Origin: Verrucomicrobiota bacterium
GTDB lineage: Bacteria; Chlamydiota; Chlamydiia; Chlamydiales; FEN-1388
Assembly: GCA_018239705.1 (NCBI GenBank)
Contig: JAFEGS010000619.1
Coordinates: 1-6,701, forward strand
Direction: 5' to 3'
DNA: 6,701 bases
The position numbers and the translations under genes were made by a program. The notes under the pieces are model-generated. The model did no database searches. It was given only the letters and a program-made list of their open reading frames with translations, and was not told the DNA's origin. Positions 1 through 5,130 of the stretch are shown here, piece after piece; the stretch's first letter is position 1, and each line of letters opens with the position of its first letter.

Positions 1-146
1 GACTTTATGATCTGGCCTACTTCGCAGCCGATGGTATGTGCTGCATCAGCGGCAGTACGCGTGCTCGATGCAAGCTCTACCACCGTGCAGGTGAGTCCCT
101 TTTGCTCTAAGGCCTTTTGAATAGATTCTGCGCTCTTGCTCAGCAT
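1..146 (-). CDS. YbaK/EbsC-type aminoacyl-tRNA deacylase, partial (C-terminus beyond left edge)
   Basis: Only the first 48 codons are in the window. They begin MLSKSAESIQKALEQ and continue through a S-x-RTAADAA segment to an IGCEVGQIIK motif. This matches the N-terminal part of the YbaK/EbsC/ProX fold, where a conserved lysine after the G-x-Q-I/V pattern (K48 here) lies in the active site. Family members are cytosolic trans-editing enzymes that hydrolyse mischarged tRNAs; E. coli YbaK removes cysteine from Cys-tRNA(Pro). The ATG at 146-144 is chosen because AAGGAGG (complement of 152-158) sits 5 nt upstream. The gene diverges from the SutR-like regulator and shares its operator region, so co-regulation is likely. 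tRNA specificity cannot be read from this fragment. Confidence 0.85.
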   Translation of the reverse strand, partial: MLSKSAESIQKALEQKGLTCTVVELASSTRTAADAAHTIGCEVGQIIK

Positions 147-150
147 GTGT

Positions 151-158
151 TCCTCCTT
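151..158 (-). promoter_or_regulatory. Strong ribosome binding site of the YbaK-type gene
   Basis: The complement of 151-158 reads AAGGAGGA, a near-perfect anti-16S match about 4-5 nt before the ATG at 146-144. It fixes the start codon of the leftward gene and rules out longer upstream reading frames on this strand. Confidence 0.75.
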
Positions 159-165
159 CCACGTT

Positions 166-185
166 TTGTGCGTTATATTGTACAA
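166..185. promoter_or_regulatory. Secondary operator (imperfect palindrome) of the divergent regulator/YbaK promoter region
   Basis: TTGTGCGTTATATTGTACAA pairs in 7 of 10 positions about its centre (175.5). Its left arm is identical to that of the perfect palindrome at 203-222; the shared direct repeat TTTGTGCGTTATA is 13 bp long (165-177 and 202-214). Inferred to be a second, weaker binding site for the adjacent XRE-cupin regulator. The TTGTGC at 166-171 could also serve as a -35 element for the rightward promoter, with TATAGT at 192-197 as -10, but the 20-bp spacer would be long. Confidence 0.6.
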
Positions 186-202
186 TGGCACTATAGTACC
201 GT

Positions 203-222
203 TTGTGCGTTATAACGCACAA
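203..222. promoter_or_regulatory. Primary operator: perfect 20-bp palindrome
   Basis: TTGTGCGTTATAACGCACAA is an exact inverted repeat with no spacer, centred at 212.5 and lying 24 bp before the chosen start of the XRE-cupin gene. Position, symmetry and repetition at 166-185 mark it as a dimeric repressor site, most simply for that regulator. On the minus strand the distal end again reads TTGTGC. With TACTAT (complement of 193-198) at an 18-bp spacing, this gives a plausible leftward promoter for the YbaK-type gene. Promoter assignment is tentative; the palindrome is certain. Confidence 0.75.
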
Positions 223-246
223 GAATTTTCTACATACTGGCAGGTT

Positions 247-816
247 ATGACCGATATTTATAAGCATATTTCTCAGACACTCAAGGCTTTGAGAAAAGAG
301 CGTGGCTGGAGTTTGGATAGGGCAGCACAAGAGACAGGTGTGAGCAAAGCGATGCTTGGTCAGATTGAGCGAGAAGAGTCAAGTCCGACCATTGCAACGC
401 TTTGGAAGATTGCAGGCGGCTTTAATGCGCCATTTTCCACCTTTATTACAGACTTAAGGGCTGATGCAGCTGTGTCCATCCATAGCTCAGGTAAAACCAA
501 AGCAGTGCATCCTGCAGATGCCAAACTGAAGGTCTTTCCTCTTTTCCCGTATGACGAGACGCTTCATCTTGAGATTTTTTTGATCGAGCTCTTAGCTGGC
601 TGTGAGCACATGTCTTCCCCACACAAGCCTGGTGTTATAGAGCATGTGATTGTGGTATTAGGAAGTATGGAAGTACTCGTAGATGGCACTTGGAAGACAC
701 TGCATCAAGGAGAAGGGCTTCGCTTTTCTGCGAGCCAGCCTCACGGCTATCGAAATCGCACAGAAGATGTGGCTGTGATACACGACATTATTCATTATGG
801 CTCTATGTACAGCTGA
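247..816 (+). CDS. XRE-family regulator with C-terminal cupin, SutR/YdcN-like
   Basis: The protein has 189 residues. An N-terminal HTH_3 domain covers about residues 8-64 (TLKALRKERGWSL, then GVSKAMLGQIEREESSPT as turn and recognition helix). A single cupin domain covers about 110-185, with PHKPGVIEH-type metal/ligand residues, a GEGLRF strand and a PHGYRN second motif, ending IHDIIHY. Length and motif order closely match E. coli SutR (YdcN), a transcription factor linked to sulfur utilisation; this comparison is from memory, not alignment. Cupin domains in this family act as sensors for small ligands. The ATG at 247 is preferred over an in-frame ATG at 136, because the longer form would run through the operators and add 37 unrelated residues. 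It is probably autoregulated through 166-222. The tail overlaps the convergent peptidase gene by 14 bp. Confidence 0.9.
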   Translation: MTDIYKHISQTLKALRKERGWSLDRAAQETGVSKAMLGQIEREESSPTIATLWKIAGGFNAPFSTFITDLRADAAVSIHSSGKTKAVHPADAKLKVFPLFPYDETLHLEIFLIELLAGCEHMSSPHKPGVIEHVIVVLGSMEVLVDGTWKTLHQGEGLRFSASQPHGYRNRTEDVAVIHDIIHYGSMYS

Positions 817-1531
817 AGTGTATGCCATATACGTACTGTTCAATTACTTTTAGCTGTTTGGCAGTTTCGCTGCCTTCAAAGCCTGTAATGTCGCTGTAGG
901 TCACGACTGAAGAGTATTTGTGCAAGAACTCTAAAGCGAGGGGTATATAGCTCCAGTGCCACTTTTCCTCTTCATAACCGGTAGGACGATGGCCATTTTT
1001 TGCCGTATAGGGCTGTCTGAAGCCAAACCTGTTTGCATTGTTTACAAGCCACTCATATTCCTGTTTTCCCTGGTTGTTTGTAAAATAGTCAGGCTCTACG
1101 CTGTTGATGTCCACATCGGTGCCCCAGTGGTGACGCGATGTTCCCGGCATGGCGCTGTATTGTAAAATGGTTTTAGCGCGATCGCTGCTGCTCAAGGCGC
1201 TGGTCATGTTCTTCCACTTTGCCTCCCAAATGGTCTTTTGTGCAAAAAAGGTTCTGGTTGCAGAGACAATCTTCAGGGTAATGCCATCGGTTTTAGCAGC
1301 ATCTGCCATCTTCTTAAATGCATCCATTGCTTCTTTACGCAGGTACTGAACCTCGGTTTTGGCTGAATAGGCAGTCGGTACAGCCACAAAGAGCTTGTCC
1401 CCATGCGGCTCAAACTGCCCTAAGAGGTAGCATTTGAGGCGAATATCATCAGCAGTTGCTACACCAAGCAGGGGCAGACAGAGCACTATAAAGAAAATAA
1501 TTGAAAAGAAAGAGTATATCCTAGTGTTCAT
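803..1531 (-). CDS. Secreted D-alanyl-D-alanine carboxypeptidase, VanY-like (peptidase family M15)
   Basis: The protein has 242 residues. Residues 1-27 form a Sec signal peptide (hydrophobic core, cleavage after VATA), placing it outside the cytoplasmic membrane, probably in the periplasm. The M15 zinc site is complete: S132-x-H134-x2-G137-x3-D141, then E189-K-W-H192-W, giving ligands H134, D141 and H192 and catalytic E189. SATRTF (90-95) supplies the conserved substrate-binding arginine. Such enzymes remove the terminal D-Ala of peptidoglycan stem peptides; VanY itself contributes to glycopeptide resistance, but nothing here indicates a van cluster. The mature protein has only two cysteines, C34 and C241, near opposite ends, which may form a disulfide. 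Its start lies within the end of the methyltransferase gene, so translation is probably coupled. Confidence 0.88.
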   Translation of the reverse strand: MNTRIYSFFSIIFFIVLCLPLLGVATADDIRLKCYLLGQFEPHGDKLFVAVPTAYSAKTEVQYLRKEAMDAFKKMADAAKTDGITLKIVSATRTFFAQKTIWEAKWKNMTSALSSSDRAKTILQYSAMPGTSRHHWGTDVDINSVEPDYFTNNQGKQEYEWLVNNANRFGFRQPYTAKNGHRPTGYEEEKWHWSYIPLALEFLHKYSSVVTYSDITGFEGSETAKQLKVIEQYVYGIHFSCT

Positions 1532-2360
1532 GAAGTGAGTCCCTTTTTTGCAGCAAGTAAGAGATATACTTCATTTCACCGCTTTTAAGCATGTTATAAA
1601 TGGTAGAATCTTTTACGGCTGCAAAATCACGGACAGCTTTGCGAAATAGAGCAGGAAAAACGGAAGTAATTTGTGCATCGCGCACCTGCGATACGTGATC
1701 CAGGGCATGGAGCACTTGAGAGGTAATTTCACGGCGCTTGAGAAGGCGTAATCCAGAGGAGGTAAGGGCTGTGTCGAGCTTTTCGATAGCTGAGGTGAGG
1801 CGTATGTCACAAAGCGCCAAATAGCCGTTTGGGCGAAGGGTACGTGCAGCCTCACTCAGGAAGGCATCCATATTGGGGTAGCAGTGGGATGATTCTACAT
1901 TTACCACAATGTCCACGCTGCTGTCTGGAATGGGGAGTGCATCTGCCAGGCCCTGTTTCCAGCAAGCATTTGGGAAGGGATAGTGAGAGGCACACCATGC
2001 AATAGCTCTATCAGATAGATCTATCCCTATGTAGGAGCGGGGGTTTTTGTACCGCACTAAAAACGATCCGCCCCCGCCGCGTCCACAGCCCACTTCTAAG
2101 ACATCTTTATCATGGAGGTCAATGTCCTGTACCACATGGTTATAGAGCTGGGCAAAGTATCGAAATGGCTCATCTTGGGGTTGTAGTGAGAGGGGGCTAT
2201 CCACTTGTTCATCATGGTAGCCATAATTCATAAATATAAACTTGCCAGATGCGTCTCTACGTGCGATTTTGTTGTAAATCCATTGCCACACTTTTTGTCG
2301 TAGACGAGGCGATGAGGCGGTTAAAGCCACTAATGCCGTCACAATCCCTTTGCTTTTCAT
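1521..2360 (-). CDS. Class I SAM-dependent methyltransferase (phthiotriol-methyltransferase-like)
   Basis: The protein has 279 residues with a Rossmann-type methyltransferase core from about residue 85 to 190. Motif I is DVLEVGCGRGGGG (86-98), the acidic ribose-binding residue is D114 in YIGIDLS, and motif IV is NVESSHCYP (154-162), followed by the L-R-P-N-G-Y strand. An upstream FMNYGY element (43-48) plus NVExSHCYP recalls the mycobacterial phthiotriol dimycocerosate methyltransferase group and its Gram-negative relatives, so a lipid or polyketide-like small molecule is a reasonable substrate guess, not a demonstrated one. There is no signal peptide; the N-terminus is mildly hydrophobic and basic and could touch membranes. 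It is first in a two-gene minus-strand unit: its last codons, read in another frame, contain the start of the VanY-like gene (11-bp overlap). It diverges from the permease. Confidence 0.85.
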   Translation of the reverse strand: MKSKGIVTALVALTASSPRLRQKVWQWIYNKIARRDASGKFIFMNYGYHDEQVDSPLSLQPQDEPFRYFAQLYNHVVQDIDLHDKDVLEVGCGRGGGGSFLVRYKNPRSYIGIDLSDRAIAWCASHYPFPNACWKQGLADALPIPDSSVDIVVNVESSHCYPNMDAFLSEAARTLRPNGYLALCDIRLTSAIEKLDTALTSSGLRLLKRREITSQVLHALDHVSQVRDAQITSVFPALFRKAVRDFAAVKDSTIYNMLKSGEMKYISYLLQKRDSLHEH

Positions 2361-2464
2361 AATGTCGCAGTACCTCTTATTACCTGTTGCAGTGTATCCT
2401 ACTCTTTGATTTAGGCTTTACCTCTATCTGCTATTTTGCTACTTTTCGGCTAATTAAGGAGCAT
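2361..2464. promoter_or_regulatory. Divergent promoter region between methyltransferase and permease
   Basis: This 104-bp gap must drive both flanking genes. Rightward, TTGATT (2406-2411) and an extended -10-like TGCTATTTT (2429-2437) are the best elements, but their 20-bp spacing is not ideal. AAGGAG at 2456-2461 is the permease ribosome binding site. Leftward, AAGAGG (complement of 2373-2378) may be the methyltransferase ribosome binding site, though 12 nt from the ATG is long. No clear palindromic operator is visible. Confidence 0.3.
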
Positions 2465-3691
2465 ATGGAACTTTGGCTTTTAGCAGTATTTTGTCTCGTC
2501 TATTTGGGGATGGTTTTTGGCAACTTGCCGGGCTTAGCCCTTGATCGAACGGGTATTGCCCTTTTGGGTGCCATTGCGTTTATTACGCTGAAAGACCTCT
2601 CTTTGCAGCAGGCAGTAGCCGATATTGATATCTCAACCATTGCTATTCTCTTCAGCTTCATGATTATTTCGGCACAGTTTTACTATAGCGGGTTTTACAC
2701 CTATGTGGCGGGCAGGGTAGAGAGATGTGCTATGAGCCCCTCTAGCTTTTTGTTTCTTCTCATTATTGTGGCAGGGACGCTTTCAGCTGCTCTCATAAAT
2801 GATATTGTCTGCCTTGCAATGACGCCTCTGCTTGTGAGAATATGCCTGAAAAAAAAGCTCAACCCCATTCCCTTTTTGCTTGGGCTTGCCTGTGGGTCCA
2901 ATATTGGCTCTGCAATTACCCTCATTGGCAATCCGCAGAACATGCTTATCGGCCAGGTGCTGCATATGCCCTTTGGAGAATATTCTCTGTATGCCCTGTT
3001 CCCATGCCTCATCGGCTGGATTATTGCCTGGGCTGTGATTGCATGGCAGGCAAAGGGGAGTTGGCACGTAGAAAATCATGAAGTGGAGATTGAGAGCCCT
3101 GCCTTTGATCGATGGCAAAGCAGCAAGGGAGTGCTTGCTCTCTTCGTGCTCTTGGGATTGTTTCTTTTCTTTGATCTGCCAAGAGACCATATATCGCTGG
3201 CTGTTGCAGGGTTTTTGCTTTTAAGCAGGCGCATGGCCTCTCATATGATGCTGAGCTTTATCGACTGGCAGCTGCTTGTCTTGTTTATAGGCCTTTTCAT
3301 CGTCAACTATGAATTTAACCGAACAGAGATGATGACCTCGTTTTTGCAGCTTCTTCAGAGCTATCAAATAGACCTTTCCGCGCCGGCGTGGCTCTATGCA
3401 ACATCGGCTATTCTTTCAAATATTATCTCAAATGTCCCTGCCGTAATGCTGCTGCTTCCTTTTGCCCAAAACCATTTTGACGGGGCATTACTTGCGCTGT
3501 CAAGCACGCTTGCAGGCAATATGTTTATCGTAGGCAGCATTGCAAATATAATAGTGATTTCCCAAGCGGCAAACTTTGGCATTCATCTCAGCTGGAAAAA
3601 GCATCTGGTATCGGGGTTTCCCATCAGCATGCTCACGCTGGCCGCAGCTGCTATCTGGGTCTATTTTTGCCGCTCTTTTGGTCTAATCTAA
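2465..3691 (+). CDS. SLC13/ArsB/NhaD (ion transporter superfamily) membrane permease
   Basis: The protein has 408 residues and is very hydrophobic, with roughly ten to eleven membrane segments and a charged cytosolic loop near 196-222 separating two halves. Each half carries the family's re-entrant hairpin signature: GSNIGSAITLIGNPQNMLIG (144-163) in the first, and SNIISNVP (318-325) with STLAGNMFIVGSIANIIV (347-364) in the second. LINDIVCLAMTP (110-121) is the helix preceding the first hairpin. Relatives move dicarboxylates, sulfate, arsenite or Na+/H+; the substrate cannot be assigned. The start at 2465 is preferred to an in-frame ATG at 2387, because AAGGAG lies just upstream (3-nt gap, rather tight) and MELWLLAVFCLVYLG begins directly with the first membrane helix. 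It is monocistronic or followed by the truncated acetyltransferase 69 bp later. Confidence 0.88.
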   Translation: MELWLLAVFCLVYLGMVFGNLPGLALDRTGIALLGAIAFITLKDLSLQQAVADIDISTIAILFSFMIISAQFYYSGFYTYVAGRVERCAMSPSSFLFLLIIVAGTLSAALINDIVCLAMTPLLVRICLKKKLNPIPFLLGLACGSNIGSAITLIGNPQNMLIGQVLHMPFGEYSLYALFPCLIGWIIAWAVIAWQAKGSWHVENHEVEIESPAFDRWQSSKGVLALFVLLGLFLFFDLPRDHISLAVAGFLLLSRRMASHMMLSFIDWQLLVLFIGLFIVNYEFNRTEMMTSFLQLLQSYQIDLSAPAWLYATSAILSNIISNVPAVMLLLPFAQNHFDGALLALSSTLAGNMFIVGSIANIIVISQAANFGIHLSWKKHLVSGFPISMLTLAAAAIWVYFCRSFGLI

Positions 3692-3746
3692 GTGCGCTTC
3701 AGAGTTGAGTAAAAAAGCATAACTCCCTAAACTTATTCAAAATCAA

Positions 3747-4036
3747 ATGGTTACAATTAAATGAGGCACCAGGTAGAAATTTGCCAGGCCTATGTCGAAG
3801 AGCCTTTCCGTGGGCAGGGCGTTATGAAGCAGCTTTTTTCTGCGTTAAAGCAGCGCCTGCAGCAGGTTGAGCACCTTGAGCAAATGATTGCGTGGGTGAC
3901 CCTTCATGAAACCCAAACAAGCAAATATTTCTTTGAAAAGGTTGGCTTTACACTCGCTGGTACTCTCTCTAAAACAGTAAAGTACGAGGGCCGGTACTAC
4001 GACTGTTGCTGGCTAGAGGCCCCGCTAAACAAATAA
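3747..4036 (+). pseudogene. GNAT acetyltransferase remnant lacking the N-terminal half
   Basis: An open frame of 91 residues (ATG at 3761) starts directly at the fourth strand of the GNAT fold. RHQVEI leads into the acetyl-CoA loop F16-RGQGVM-K23 (R17/G20 pattern), and the rest is an intact C-terminal half (TSKYFFEKVGFTLAGT, ending DCCWLEAPLNK). GNAT enzymes usually have about 140-180 residues, so the first three strands and two helices, which help form the acceptor site, are missing. A stop codon (TAA, 3758-3760) directly precedes the ATG, and no Shine-Dalgarno is evident. Another frame reads ATG-GTT-ACA-ATT-AAA-TGA from 3747; MVTIK followed by a frame change into RHQVEI would resemble a GNAT beta3-beta4 hairpin. 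This suggests a frameshifted, 5'-deleted gene. A short functional protein is possible but less likely. Confidence 0.6.
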
Positions 4037-4067
4037 GAATCCGGTCTTCGAGCTATTTGTGTATACT

Positions 4068-4592
4068 TTATCCATTCAAAAAGAAAGCCAAATCATCTTG
4101 AACAATCGGTTTTATAGCCTTTCCGAGTAGTACAAGCCCTGTCACACCAGCGACCGCTGCTCCACAGGTTGCAAGAACACCACCGCCCACGAGCATTGTC
4201 GCTGACCATAGCGCGAAACCACCACCAGCTACACACTTGCCGCCAATTACCCTATCTTCCCTGGTACGTGGTAAGCAGATGACCTTTGGTGTGTAGTGCC
4301 TGAGGCGGTATTCATTGAAGGCAAGTTCATTTGTATCGGCCCACGCTGATGCACAAGCCTTATGAACGAAATGGTATTTGTCGTATAGTTCTCTACCAAA
4401 TGTTTCAATAAAATCTTGATCATTTCTTGTGCAGCGAGCATAAATAACCCACTCTTTTCGCAGGTATCCATGGTTGTGGCAATAGTCGCACTCTTGACGT
4501 GCATCAAGTGCGTTGTCTGGACATTGCATGAATGTACCTGGGTACGAGCTAAGTGGATCTTGCGGCGCGAAGATCATTTCCTGAAGTTGCAT
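4068..4592 (-). CDS. Hypothetical protein with CxxC/HxxC cluster and glycine-rich hydrophobic hairpin
   Basis: I do not recognise this family. The protein has 174 residues. Residues 1-115 are soluble and rich in aromatic and charged residues, with C24, C35-DY-C38, H39, H41, C54, H77-KA-C80 and C106; the CxxC (35-38) and HxxC (77-80) pairs could bind one zinc ion. Residues 116-157 are almost wholly small and hydrophobic, with spaced GG, GGG and GGG runs (IGGKCVAGGG, MLVGGG, AAVAGVTGLVLLG), like a glycine zipper or two short membrane helices. They are followed by a charged tail ending DDLAFFLNG. There is no N-terminal signal peptide. AGAGG (complement of 4601-4605) lies 8 nt before the ATG, supporting the start. 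It is convergent with the acetyltransferase remnant and divergent from the acetyltransferase at 4696, and so apparently monocistronic. Confidence 0.65.
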   Translation of the reverse strand: MQLQEMIFAPQDPLSSYPGTFMQCPDNALDARQECDYCHNHGYLRKEWVIYARCTRNDQDFIETFGRELYDKYHFVHKACASAWADTNELAFNEYRLRHYTPKVICLPRTREDRVIGGKCVAGGGFALWSATMLVGGGVLATCGAAVAGVTGLVLLGKAIKPIVQDDLAFFLNG

Positions 4593-4695
4593 ACGTATGG
4601 CCTCTGTATTAATATTTGTGTATTTATAGAAAATATCTTATCACAATATTGATTAAAAACAGGCAAATAAATAAGAATGTAGGAAAAAATCAGTT
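4593..4695. promoter_or_regulatory. AT-rich divergent intergenic region
   Basis: This 103-bp gap is markedly AT-rich compared with its surroundings and must carry promoters for the hypothetical gene (leftward) and the acetyltransferase-nucleotidyltransferase pair (rightward). TTGTGT (4616-4621) and TTGATT (4649-4654) resemble -35 elements, but neither has a well-spaced consensus -10. AGGA at 4681-4684 is the likely ribosome binding site of the rightward gene, 11 nt from its ATG. No convincing operator palindrome was found. Confidence 0.3.
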
Positions 4696-5130
4696 ATGAA
4701 ACTCAAATATCCCATTATCTTTATTGAAAGCCCAACTGAGCACGATCACGGTGTGATATTCAACGGCATCAATGCCTTTGCGGTATCTCTACGGCTCGAT
4801 GCTACTGCTGGAAGCTATTTTTTTGCCGTATACGACGACACAAACACCATGCGGGCAGCACTATCTGGGTTTGATAACTTTGGCGTAGCAGAGATTGGAG
4901 GCCTGTGGATCGACGAAGCGTTTCGTGGCCAGGGATATGGTACAGCATTGGTGCAGCAGGCGGAAGGGTGGGCGCAAAATAAAGGCTGTAGCGGTATTAC
5001 CGTCTTTACGCTCAAAGAATGGCCCGCATATGCGTGGTACCGTAGTCTCGGCTTTACAGTAGAGTTTGAGCGAACTGGTCATGCCAATAACATGACTGGT
5101 TGTTATTTAGCTAAAAAGCTGCAAGCATGA
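4696..5130 (+). CDS. GNAT family N-acetyltransferase
   Basis: The protein has 144 residues, a full-length single-domain GNAT enzyme that transfers acetyl from acetyl-CoA to an amine. Strand 4 and the pyrophosphate-binding loop are at 64-86: EIGGLWIDEAFRGQGYGTA, with R77-x2-G80-x-G82 matching the Q/R-x-x-G-x-G/A signature. The C-terminal motif WPAYAWYRSLGFTVE (109-123) provides the Y114 region that usually serves as general acid, and the last strand is TGCYLAKKL. The N-terminal part (PIIFIESPTEHDHGVIFNGINAF) is typical of small GNATs of unknown acceptor specificity. Its stop codon overlaps the start of the nucleotidyltransferase gene (ATGA, 5127-5130), so the two are translationally coupled. 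The acceptor could be a small molecule, an antibiotic or a protein; the sequence does not decide. Confidence 0.88.
   Translation: MKLKYPIIFIESPTEHDHGVIFNGINAFAVSLRLDATAGSYFFAVYDDTNTMRAALSGFDNFGVAEIGGLWIDEAFRGQGYGTALVQQAEGWAQNKGCSGITVFTLKEWPAYAWYRSLGFTVEFERTGHANNMTGCYLAKKLQA

Noticed and set aside
136..246. In-frame upstream ATG extending the XRE-cupin regulator by 37 residues
   Set aside because: The added segment would translate the palindromic operators and overlap the start of the YbaK-type gene, has no suitable ribosome binding site, and does not belong to the SutR-like family, whose proteins begin close to the HTH domain.
46..330. Minus-strand 94-codon frame rich in Cys and His
   Set aside because: It lies out of frame over the YbaK-type gene, the operators and the regulator's HTH region; it has no family resemblance and no ribosome binding site.
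2387..2464. In-frame upstream ATG adding 26 residues to the permease
   Set aside because: There is no Shine-Dalgarno before it, the segment lies in the divergent promoter region, and AAGGAG precedes the ATG at 2465, where the first membrane helix begins.
2783..3190. Minus-strand 135-codon frame inside the permease gene
   Set aside because: It is the antisense shadow of a transmembrane coding sequence with strong family motifs on the plus strand; it has no start signal or recognisable domain.
3702..3726. Possible rho-independent terminator after the permease (GAGTT...AACTC)
   Set aside because: The stem is only 5 bp around a 14-nt loop and no T tract follows, too weak to call a terminator.
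4247..4507. Alternative minus-strand frame inside the 174-aa hypothetical gene
   Set aside because: The longer frame has a well-placed AGAGG ribosome binding site and structured composition (CxxC and a glycine-rich hairpin); the shorter frame shows neither.
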